64,000 nt of DNA from the NCBI GenBank assembly GCA_029962745.1, contig CM057165.1, positions 22,654,657-22,718,656 on the forward strand. Direction: 5' to 3'. Below the pieces are notes generated by a model. That model did not search any database and had not been told where the DNA came from. It worked only from the letters and a program-made list of their open reading frames with translations. Positions 12,281 to 23,200 of the stretch are shown here, in pieces. Source of the DNA: Echinometra lucunter. Lineage: Eukaryota; Echinodermata; Echinoidea; Camarodonta; Echinometridae. Both the position numbers and the translations under genes were made by a program. Every line of letters begins with the position of its first letter. Position 1 is the first letter of the stretch.

Positions 12281-12740
12281 ACGACACTCTTTCTGATATA
12301 AAATATAGAGAAAACAGCCTACCTCAAGGAAGCATCCTTAGCCCTAATCTCTTTAATTTCATGCTCTCTCGAATTCCACAAATCCCCTCAGTATCAATTT
12401 GTACGCGGATGACTGCGCCATATGGACATCGGGACCAAATATTGACTTTATTATCAGAAGAATTCAAAATTACTTAAATACCCTCCAAGACTGGCTTGAA
12501 CAACGAGGTTTTAAACTCTCAGAAAACAAAACTGCTGCCATCATTTTCAGCAACACCACAAGATCAAAACTTCCAGCAATCAGTCTGAAAGGGAAAAATC
12601 TTCAATTCCATACAAACCACAAATTTCTAGGTATCATATTTGACAGAAAACTCACATGGGCCGACCATATCCAAAGCATAAGAAATAGATGTAGGAAAAG
12701 AATAAATATTCTTAAGACTGTTGTCCTGGGGAAATAAAAC
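12235..12740 (+). pseudogene. LINE ORF2, reverse transcriptase palm/thumb with YADD
   Basis: Two overlapping frames continue the RT: ENSLPQGSILSPNLFNF, then, after a shift near 12390, LYADDCAIW with the catalytic YADD at 12402-12413. GFKLSENKTAAIIF and HKFLGIIFDRKLTWADHI mark the thumb. Several indels separate the blocks. Confidence 0.9.
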
Positions 12741-12987
12741 CTTATTCATGCTATACAGATCCCTAATCAGATCATTACTAGACTACGGATGTGAAGCTTA
12801 TGATTCAGCTAGAGAAAGCGTTAAAAAAGTCCTCATTTCCATACAGTATACATCACTTCCAATATGTGCTGGTGCACTACACGGTACATCCCTTGCTGCC
12901 CTGCAGGTGGAAATGAATGAGCCCCCTCTAGAGCTCGGGAGAAAAAGTATCACGCCCACCTTTCCCAGATCCCAAACCACCCATTGA
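12721..12987 (+). pseudogene. LINE ORF2, region between RT and RNase H
   Basis: Reads LFMLYRSLIRSLLDYGCEAY and later ALHGTSLAALQVEMNEPPLE. These are conserved in Nimb/I/Jockey-type ORF2 downstream of the RT thumb. A frameshift follows near 12930 and the sequence to 13260 is an eroded linker. Confidence 0.85.
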
Positions 12988-13260
12988 AAATGAATATCCG
13001 ACCTTGTTGGCAATTCAAAAAAATAAAAAATAAAAAAGTAAGACAACCTTTTGGAATGAGAATTAAACCTGTCAAGTCAACAGAAGACACTATAGAAAAT
13101 TTTGTACCCTTTCCTATTCCTTTCTGGTATACTAACACCCCTCTATATCTATCGAATTAACTGACCTATTAAGAATAATTGACGATTCCAATGAAAAGAG
13201 AATAAAAAGCTTGGAACTAATTAATACCAAATGGAACAATAGTCTCCACATATACACAGA

Positions 13261-13827
13261 TTGATAAAAAAAAACCAACAGGCCTGGCATCTGCATCATT
13301 TTATGTACCGGGTACCCCACTTCTCAATTAAACAATCCAAGCGTTTATCAAACAACACCTCCAACTATAGAGCCAAACTGGCGGCAATATCAATAGCCTT
13401 AGAGTGGATTAAACAACTCAATATACACACAGATGTGGTAATTTTCACAGACTGCCTCTCGGCACTAATCTCTTTACAATCTCCCAACGACAATTTTGCT
13501 ACAGATATTGTATACAACTACACTGAACTTTTATATAAAGGTACCCAAGTCCACCTAGAATGGATCCCGTCCCACTGCAGCATTAATGGAAACGAAGTAG
13601 CAGATCACCTTGCAAAACAAGCACTCCAAGAAGAAATAAAAATAAATAACAGGCTATGTTTACCTGAAGTAGCTGCACTGCTGAAGTTAGAACTATATGA
13701 AGAATGGAAAAAAAGGTGGAGAAATTATCACTATGACACAGTCGGACTCTTTAAACCAATAATCTTACATAACTTTGAATGCACTCTGAAGAGGGACAGC
13801 GAAGTAATAATCACAGACTCAGATTAA
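13261..13827 (+). pseudogene. LINE ORF2, RNase H domain
   Basis: Contains NYRAKLAAISIALEWI, IFTDCLSALISLQS and LEWIPSHCSINGNEVADHLA. The order and the IPSHC-GNE-AD block are those of type I RNase H in I-clade LINEs. The catalytic Glu of the A-E-L motif appears as Lys (RAKL), so this copy is probably inactive besides being cut by shifts. Confidence 0.9.
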
Positions 13828-13964
13828 ACAACATTGGCTTAAATGCAAACTCTGCCAAAATATGGTCATCTCAGACACCTGGAAACAAAACTTGCAATGT
13901 CTGCAATATCCCAGAAACACTTAGTCATTACCTGATAAAATGCCCCAAATATCTGATAGAATGA
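13779..13964 (+). pseudogene. LINE ORF2, C-terminal Cys/His motif
   Basis: In a frame other than the RNase H one, the end of ORF2 reads CNVCNIPETLSHYLIKCPKY, a CX2CX7HX4C motif typical of the C-terminus of I/R1/Jockey-type elements. Then a stop and 3' UTR sequence. Confidence 0.8.
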
Positions 13965-14675
13965 GCAATGCTAATGACAGAAAGTAACACAGTTAACCCC
14001 AGGAAAATAATAAACCTCTTAAAATCAACAGAAAAACAGTCCAAAAGGCTCTAGTCAGCTTCGTTCACAGAACGAAGAGATCTAGGCTGTAGTTGTTGTT
14101 TCCCCCTCCCCCTCCTCACCCTCCTTTTTTTTTTTTAATTTTTCACCGCACACATACACCTAGATGCCCTCAAATGTTTTTTCCTTAACCATATCTCCTG
14201 AGACGTATGGCCCAAATTCAGCCGCGAAAGAGACTTCATTGGAAAATCCACCCCATGTGTAATTCCTCCAGATACTGGAGTTGCCTAGGCCTGTTCTCGG
14301 ATATCAGGCTGAGAAGACTGCGCAATGCACTGCGCCGGTCTGGCGAGAAAGTGCCTGTTGTTTTTTTGCAATGGACCAGTGGATTCGATTTCTCTTGTGT
14401 ATTTTTTTTTCTCCTTAAAAAAAAAAAAAAAAAACTATATATATATTATACATTAATATTTATTAGAAAGAAATATGATATACTAAGAGCATAAAAAACT
14501 TCTTTATACAATACAGTCAAGGCGTAAATATTCTTTTAGAATGACGCCGACAATCCCAAAACCTACCTACCTACCTCCATTTCTCTGGTTTTCGCCGAGT
14601 TTGAGATTATGAGGGAAATTGTAATTTTTTCCACCCTTCTGTAGGCTAATTTGATTTTTCATAATTTATTGGAAA

Positions 14676-14791
14676 AATCACCACTTGCCCAATCAGGCAA
14701 GTGAGTATGACATTTGCTTGCCTGCCCATGATTTTTACTTGCCCCGGGCAAGCGGGCATGCAGACAAGTGGGTTTGTTGCGCCCTGATACA
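14676..14791 (-). repeat. CTTGCCC/GGGCAAG repeat, right of the LINE, inverted
   Basis: Contains acttgcccaatcaggcaagt, then cttgcctgcccatg and cttgccccgggcaag. On the reverse strand it follows the same order as the copy at 8272-8370. It could be the other end of one inverted-repeat element into which the LINE inserted, or an independent copy. Confidence 0.55.
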
Positions 14792-15434
14792 TGAACGTTT
14801 CAACATCAATGCTTTAAAATTCTTTGATTTAGCACCTGAACTCCATTTGAATGGACTTCAAAAGGCACACGGTATACCTTTTTATGTTTTGGAAAGAAAA
14901 ACAGCTATTCTTAGTTCTATGGAAAAGAAGGGCCTAAAGCTGTGTGTCCTTGATTAAGGCATTTTACCTACACTGCTACCCTCCACCCAGGTATATTAAA
15001 AATAATTACTTGATAGGATATGAAAATTATTAAGATTGCATTTATAGCATTTACAAGTAAAATGGCAATTGGTTAGAAAGCTCTGCATAAAAGTGGAGAA
15101 AATGCATTATAAATGGCACAATCATACTTGAATAAGTGACCAAGTAATAATTGTAATAACAATTTATTCAGTTCAACATACCTGTACCTGCCAACCTTAA
15201 ACAGCAAAATTTAGGAATACCTCAAGGAAAAATTAGGAATGCAATGCAATCTGTATGCTTTTCACACATAACTCTTCAGAAAGAAGAGAGGAATATAGCA
15301 TTAATGGCATCAATTGAGGCAAAAAAGTAGGAACCATTCCTCCAAAACAGGAAATATTGGCAGCTATACCGATACTTCTATTAATAATTTGCTCCATAAA
15401 AAGGTGTTAATGAGTTATTATCAAACAATTAGTT
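14792..15434. other. Region downstream of DENND1 exon q
   Basis: Possible 3' UTR or intron of DENND1. Holds the minus-strand AATAAA at 15163-15168 and no other coding sign. Confidence 0.45.
15163..15168 (-). terminator. Possible polyadenylation signal of DENND1
   Basis: AATAAA on the minus strand about 270 bp after the read-through stop of the last confirmed exon. It is in a plausible place to end a short-form transcript, but AATAAA is common by chance in AT-rich DNA. Confidence 0.3.
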
Positions 15435-17228
15435 CTACAGAATACTGGCATGCTTACCTCTTGGTATTCCTGGGGAATCTTTATTTACAGGGCTAATGTT
15501 GGTCTTCTGTATGGACACCAAAGCAGCGAAAGGATCCTCAGGCTGTGTGCTTACAGTTTCAGGCTTGCTGGGTAACAGTGGAGTCTGAAAGGGGTTTGTG
15601 CTAGGCTGAGGAGGCACTGGAGGCTGCACAGAGGCAAAAGGGTTCGACGGAGCCGATGGTACAGGTGCAGACTCACATGAAGTGTTGGTGACACTTACAA
15701 GAGGCACCGACAGAAGATCAGCAAGGCCACTACTGTTTCTCACTAGCTCTTTCGAAGATGGTGCTGCCTGACCTGGAGCAGCGTGACCTTGTGCAGACTG
15801 CACTGTTCCTTGTCCTAACTGAGAAACCGGTAGGGATGATGGCTGAGATATATTAAGTGTATCAAAGAACAGTCCATATTCCTCTAATAACTTTGTACCT
15901 TGAGTTTTTCGCTTACTTGTGTCATCGCTCTCTGCAGATCCCTCCACTGCAACAAGGGGTTCAAAGTTGTCCTCAAATTGACACTGTATTGGACTATCTG
16001 GACTGTCTTGCGTTATATCTATCAAAGTACTTTGGTTAGAATTATTTGATGATGACTGATGGCGGGCATATGTAGGTGGTGGTGGTGGTGGGGCAATACG
16101 AGGTCTGCTCTTTACTGGTAGGGATTGGATCCCTTGGTCTTTATCACTAGAGGATAAGTCCATCCTACTAAGACTACTAGAACTGCTACGGTTGCTTCTT
16201 AAACTGATCTCATCTTCTTGTTTTTTCTTCTCTCGTTTCTTACGAGCTGGAGGTTGGGGAGCTGCTGACTGTTCACTGGGACCCTGTTACACAAAAATAA
16301 GGAGATATGACTTCAAGTTATTCCATAAAGAAATGAGAAATAAAATGAATATCATACATCTGCAGCAATAATATGACATTTGACAATAATTTCTCACATG
16401 CATATCTACTTGGAGTACAGGGAATATGGAATATCAATATACCGGTAGCACTCCTCAGTCATCTGATGTTCAAATAAGATTCTGTATGCAAGGACACTGA
16501 AATACAAAGAAAACTTGCAAGATCCTACTGTGCAACATGAAATGCATTTCATGATGTAGAAAGTAATCTGCATGCATCACAAATATTGTTCCAGATAAAC
16601 TATCCCTCCAATCAATCTTGGGTGGTGCTACATTGTAGGTAGATTTTGGGACTGAGTAGTTGACTGCAGGTTGAGTTGGTACATGTAGTTCATATCCACA
16701 TAAGTTAAGATGCAAATATCACTATTGCATACCTGCATATTTGTACCAGTACCAGATATAAGAAACTTATATCACTATATCACTAGATATTTAAATAAAT
16801 GATTTGATATGAAATCATATTTGCACCAGTAATGTATGACAATAAGAAACTTATGTCACTATATCGCTAGATTTAAATAAATGATTTGATATGAAATCAT
16901 TTTCTCAATTTCATATGTTGTGATCTAATTTCCAGAGAAGAAAAGAAGCAGATACATAAAACTTCATCAGGTCTTACAACTATAGGCTATACAAGAAATC
17001 AGGCTGAGAGCAGACATGAATTTTCATGTTTGAAAAAGACCCCAGTATAATGCAGACAATAGAAACTTTTGTAACCCCAGTCTGTGTCTAGACTTGACTT
17101 TACTGTGTGACTGGTGCCAGAAAGGCAAAAAGCTATACCTCTTAAAATAAATGTACATTCCCTCAGGCTCTTAGCAAGTGAAATAATCACAATTCATGAG
17201 AATCTGAAATTTGGGAATTCCCCTTGCT

Positions 17229-17260
<32 letters not shown>

Positions 17261-20200
17261 ATCGTACTTTAAACAATGAATATTATCAACAGGCTTAAAT
17301 GAATTCTGATCTGACATCAAACCAAATAATCTTACTTCTCCACCTTGATAATAATTGGATTTCATTCGTTGCCACATCAGTATTACTACTACTACTACTA
17401 CTACTCTTCTTACTGGCCCACCAATGCCTAATGCACCTGGGTTGAGAGCACATATATTGTGAGGGCAAACACCTCATCCAAGGATGTAAACAATATACAA
17501 GGACCAAACCCAGGACCTCTTGTATGAGAGGCAAGAGCCTTCACCAACATACCATGGCACTTTGATAATAATTGGATTTCATTCGTTGCCACATCAGTAT
17601 TACTACTACTACTACTACTCTTTCTACTGGCCCACCAATGCCTAATGCACCTGGGTTGAGAGCATATACATTATGAGTGCAAACACCTCATCCAAGTATG
17701 TACGCATTTTACAAGGATCAAACCCAGGACCTCTTGTATGAGAGGCAAGAGCCTTCACCAATTACCATGGTGCTTCCACTTTCTGCTGCTTATGTTATCC
17801 ACTGTATATAACACAACAAAATAGCCAGCAGCTATAAAATGCTACTTTCTACAAACTGTACTAACCTGAGAGACACTTTCAACTCAAATTTTTACTAAAA
17901 GGCTCTCAGACCAGTTTGGAAGAATTTCACAAATACCTGTAAATGTAAGACACCATAAAGGCTCTCAGGGGTACGATCATGTAAGATCCACCCATAATTA
18001 GGGGAGAGAGGGAAGGAAAATTATAAATCATGGTGTCTTTGTCAGAACAGGACAATTTTGTGAAGTCATTATCTTGCTCATCTTGTCATGACCTTATGGG
18101 ACTGTTATGTTTAACATCTACAAATATGCTTAAAGGTACTGTTCTGTTTTGGTGAAAATTTTCAGCAGGATGAAAAATATGTTTACTTTATTTTCCACTT
18201 GGGAGGAAGGAGACAAACCTTAAAAACTTTGATCTACAACAAAAGCATTTCCAAGATATCGCATGTTTACTTTTGTTTTATTAGGATTTTTCATACAAGT
18301 CTTCTTCTTGTTATTACTACCATTATTTTACTTGGTATTCTGAGCATAATATAGAGCAAATATGGTATAAAAAACAAACTTACATATTGGGATATGTCAG
18401 TTATTGACTCATTAATACACCTCTCACAAATGAAACTGTACTGAACTAACACTCAAGACATAATATGATTCTATTTATTATGCTTATACATAAAAACTGC
18501 AGATGGATATTCCATATACTAAGAATCCTGCTGTATTAGTCAAAAATTAATCATGTGATAAAGTGTAGTTCTGCCTATCAATCACCAAAGAAGAAAAGTT
18601 TGTTGCACTCAAAGATGATGATACTTTTGTGTTTCATTGATCTCTTCAGTCCACAGAGTCACAATGCGTTATCAATATTTTTGACTACACACGAAATAAA
18701 AGTGCGTTGCACTATACAAATTTGGACTATCAATAATGCAAATTGTACGCCTACTATAAACTTGTTGTACACAAGTCAATGGGAGCTGAACGCGCATTAT
18801 TCATACCACTGCACGCACCATCCAAAATGTACCACTGCGCAGCTAGCGTGATGTCACCGTAAGATTACTCATTTTGCTTCTTTTGTGATTTCACAACCAG
18901 CTTGCCCAGTATATGCATATTCACTTGTTGAGTTGAGGCAGAGCAAGTCGCGCGCACACGACACTGTCACAAGATATGGACTAGAAACAGGCATTTGCAA
19001 TCTGAACTTCTTTTCCTGTTTTCAAACCTTGATTTTTGAACCAAATTCTTTCTTGGAGAGAAGTAAATATTCTTTTCTTTATTTTCAGTTAAATGGTTTC
19101 AGATGTGGAATATAAAGCAAATAATCACCTTTTCTTTTCAGGCAATGAGACAAACTATCACTTTCTCGGCAATCTGAATGTATACCTATCTTTCCTCATC
19201 TTCACTTCCAAAAGAACTGTAGTTACATCTAGATCGCCTCAAAAGTGATAGTTTGTCCCATCACCTTCACCAATGTTGATTATTTGCTTTATATACAATA
19301 AATGGATTTGCACTGTCCTTTTATACCTTCCAGAAATATGACCTTCTATGACCTTGACCAACTCTGTGTATCAATTACCTCAAGCCAAGTCTATTCTAGA
19401 TTACTGCATCAAAAGTCCAAATTCAACCAGCAAAATATAAACAAACTAAATATATAACTAGATGAATCCTCGACCACGCGCGGTCGAACTCCGCCACTGC
19501 CAGGTCAGAAATATATGGCACATTCATGGTGATTTTTTTTTTTAATTTTCATGTATACAATGAATCTTTGACCTTGACCTTTGACTTTGTGACCCCCAAA
19601 TCTAATGACACCATCATGAGACCTTCCATATGCATACATGAGCCAAGTTTTAAGTTGAACTGTCACAGAATTGTTAAGTTATCGCAAGAACAAGCGATTT
19701 TCATGTATATAATGACCTCTATGACCTTTGACCTTTAACCTCGAGACCCAAAAATCTAATCAGATCATTAAACCTCCCAGATGCATACATGAACCAAGTT
19801 TGAAGCTGATCCGTCAAATTGTTTTTGAGTTATCGCGAGAACGGACCATTTCTATGTACATAATGACCTCTATGACCATTGACCTTTGACCTTGAGACCC
19901 AAAAATCTAATCGGATTATTAAACCTCCCAGATGCATACATGAACCAAGTTTGAAGCTGATCCGTCAAATGGTTGTTGAGTTATCGCGAGAACGAACCAT
20001 TTCTTTGTACATAATGCCCTCTATGACCTTTGACCCTTGACCTTGAGACTCCCAAATCTAATCAGATCACTATCCCTCCCATATGCATACATCAGCCAAG
20101 TTTGAAGTTGATCCGTCATATGGTTGTTGAGTTATCGTGAGAACGAACCATTATTATGTACATAATGACCTCTATGACCTTTGACCTTTGACCTTGAGAC

Positions 20201-23200
20201 CCCAAAATCTAATCAGATCATTGTCCTTCCCATATGCATACACGAGCCAAGTTTGAAGTTGATCCGTCTTAAGTTATCGCGAGAACGAAAAAATGGGACG
20301 GTCGGATGGACGACCTGAAAACATAATGCCTCCGGCAACCACCTACGGTGGGCGGAGGCATAAAAATACTTTGCTAAAAACTACTCAAATACTAAGCTTT
20401 AACAATTTATAAAGCTACTGTGTACATGTAATTTGGCAAATTGCTCTTGAACACTAGGTCCTCAATTTTTTGAAAATTCTCTGACAATATTACTTTTGTA
20501 ATTACACTTAAAAAGAATTTCCATTCAAAGAGTAAAAAGAAAATCACAGCAATTAAAAAGGTCATAAAGATGGCGATAATCAAGGATGATATCTTGCAGT
20601 TCATAATAGTACAGCTGTGTGGTTCGGCTGAAACCCATTCCACAATCCATTCCATTTTACAAATTATTCCCTCTCTGCAGCTTAGGGATAAATCTTGATA
20701 CTCAATAGTGATGACAGCTGTCAAGTAACCAAAGCCTAGATTGAAATGAATTTATCCAGACAAGATTACTGCCCAGTATTTGTCCCAGTTTAATGGGTTA
20801 TGAAACAATTCACATTATCTGACCCAATTCCAGGTAACCTTTACTGCTCCTGATGCAGACTGTGTTTGCTTCATGGTGTAAATAACAAAACATTATTTTA
20901 TGCATAACATGTCTCTTTCTTATTCTTTCCTGACACCCTGTGCAACACAATGTTTCCATATACAATTCCAGTGAGAAAACAGTAACATTTAAGGTGCTTT
21001 CACACATGATGCGAAAGTGTGTTAACACACTGTCTCGACACACTTTTTTGTCTTCACACAATATGCTAATGAACGCGCATTAACGCGTCAACTCTTAATA
21101 AGAGAGCATATTGTCAAAACTTGTGCAAACAATCTCATGGCAACAATTTTGCGCTAATTTTTTAGAAATTTGTTTGGTGCGTATTTTTTTGTTTCAAGGC
21201 AGCAAACAAAAATGTGTCCTGCCTCGGCAACATTTTTTGTCGCTCTATACGCTATAGGCTTGTACACAAAAAGTGTGTCGAGACAGTGTGTTAACACACT
21301 GTCGCATCACGTGTGAAAGCACCTTTATTCTTAAACACACACAAACAGCATATCAATTATACTAAAAAAGGAAAAAATTGGCAATCAATTGGACAAAAAG
21401 AAAACTTTGTGACTTAAATTCATACAGTCAACTGTGTCATGTGAAACTCAATATGGTGCCTATAATGCATTAGAGAAAAAGCCCAAGCTAAATTTTGGAA
21501 TGAACTCCAAAGAAATGTGAGCTAAATAAAAATAACCCTCTTTATTCAATTAGAGAATCTTTATTTTTTCAATTTGATTATAAATGGAAAAAAATCAACA
21601 ATGACTTCAATAGTTTACCACAGACATGTCAAGTTTCACGCATTAGGCGTGAGACTCCCACATTGGGGGCTCTTGCTAATCCCAAAAAATCTCTTTCTCA
21701 CACCTACATCACAGCCTATCTCCGTATATATTGCGGCTACGCCTGTCGATCTCACGGTTCCCTGCCCAAAATCTCGCACACTGCTGGTCTTTGAACTCGG
21801 TGTCTCTGGTACCATGGTACCCATGGTAATTTGACAAAATTACATCAAATCACGGTAATTTGATGGTACTTGCATGGTATTTTCTTGGTTTGAATCCATG
21901 GAAGTAAAAAAACTAAGTGTACCATGGTACTTTTTTTGCAGAGCACATTAAATTGGATTTTCATTCCCAGTCCACCCCCGCATTTATTTTCATATATTTA
22001 TTTAATTCTCACAATATTCATACAGATTAGCCTATTCAGCTCAAAATTTCACTGCTATGTGAGCAAGTGGGCATGTTAATGTCATTTAAAGGGTTAAAAA
22101 ATTGTCTTTTGAGACATGGTATTAGCTAACAGCACATACATAGACAATGGCTTTCTGGCTCTTCAGAGACAAAATCATTATTTCTTTCAAATTACACATA
22201 CCTGTCCAACTTTGTCTTCATCTTCTGCTGATGGTTGCGGTGTAGAAGTCTTAAACTTATTGAGGTATGGTTGGACTGAAGGCAAGAGATCCATACTGCT
22301 ATACCTAGCAGGTAACGAAGCATCATCCCTCAAGAACTGCTCTAGAGTCATCTGTTCGCTACCATCTACCTCCAACACATCGTAGTGTTTGGTCCCACGC
22401 ACCCTGTCAAGTTTAAAATATTGTCCATCCACCCAACATCACTGACTGAACACAAAATGCACCTACTGAAAGTGCAAACATTGCGATGGTTTACATAACC
22501 CCACCATGATCTAGGCAATGCAATAGAATAATGAATTTGCCCTTTAGTTGATTTGTTGAAAAAAAGGGGAAGACTGCAATCAGAAAAGTGTTAGGCTTGA
22601 ACAAAGGTTGCAATGAAAGGAAAGTTTGCAGCTGCATGCACTTGCCAATTGAGGCTTTACCACAGAAAAGAGTCCTTTTTGATCAGAAGAGTTTACAAGT
22701 CCTCAAGTCAATCCCATTCTTACAATTGCCTATTTCTCATGTACAGAGTTGCAATTTGTGTTGATCTCAAATCAGGATGCAGTACATTCATGACAATCAA
22801 AAATCTTGAAAGAAAGGTGGGACTATTACTCCACCTTTTACGAAAGACAATGGTATCTTGAACTCCAAAATTAAATATAAGCAGTAAAAAGCTGCATCTG
22901 ATTCTCCATTGTAAAGACCAATTGTGACCCTTCATATACTAGGTGTAAAGAAAAAATATATGAACTTTTGATTATTATAGGTTTTCCCATCCAATTTCAT
23001 ACTTAGTGCATGCAAAAGTAAAGATAGGTTATTCAATTTTGCACATAGTGCATGAGAAAGTATAAATACATGTAGGTCATTCAGTTTCGCAGATAGGGCA
23101 GCCAAAATCACCCATCAGCATTCAAATTCACTATAGTGTAGCCAAGTTAGAGCATTAAATTTCACCATAGGGCACCCAATTACACAATTTGTGCATCCAA

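Larger units (their letters stand above)
8690..14577 (+). mobile_element. Degenerate non-LTR retrotransposon, Nimb/I-like, 5'-truncated
   Basis: In order on the plus strand: a gag-like ORF with CCHC knuckles, an APE-type endonuclease, a reverse transcriptase with YADD, an RNase H, and a C-terminal C-C-H-C motif. The element ends in an A-run, an AT-rich 3' UTR and an (ACCT)n-like tail at about 14565-14577. RNase H inside ORF2 points to the I superfamily; the wording of the RT C-terminus (LYRSLIRS-LDYG, then ALQVEMNEPPL) resembles Nimb elements. The coding is cut by at least six frameshifts and several stops, so it is dead. No ATG is found for ORF1, so the 5' end is lost near 8690. No target-site duplication could be placed. 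Confidence 0.88.
20366..22201. other. DENND1 intron p/q, right part
   Basis: Apart from the MITE at 20992-21324 and the palindrome cluster at 21.8-21.94 kb, unique AT-rich sequence. 21625-21790 is slightly GC-richer, but no family is recognised. Confidence 0.5.

Noticed and set aside
8733..13964. LINE open frames as host genes
   Set aside because: Zinc knuckles, endonuclease, YADD reverse transcriptase and RNase H in order identify a retrotransposon.
16560..16715. Coding-looking minus-strand stretch (NYSVPKSTYNVAPPKIDWRD) after a ctgcag acceptor
   Set aside because: The open frame needs a phase other than the phase-0 junction between exons p and q, and no good donor follows. Could be a rare alternative exon, but there is not enough to call it.
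17700..17780. A functional tRNA gene on the minus strand
   Set aside because: The B-box-like match belongs to a repeated SINE head; no complete cloverleaf could be drawn.
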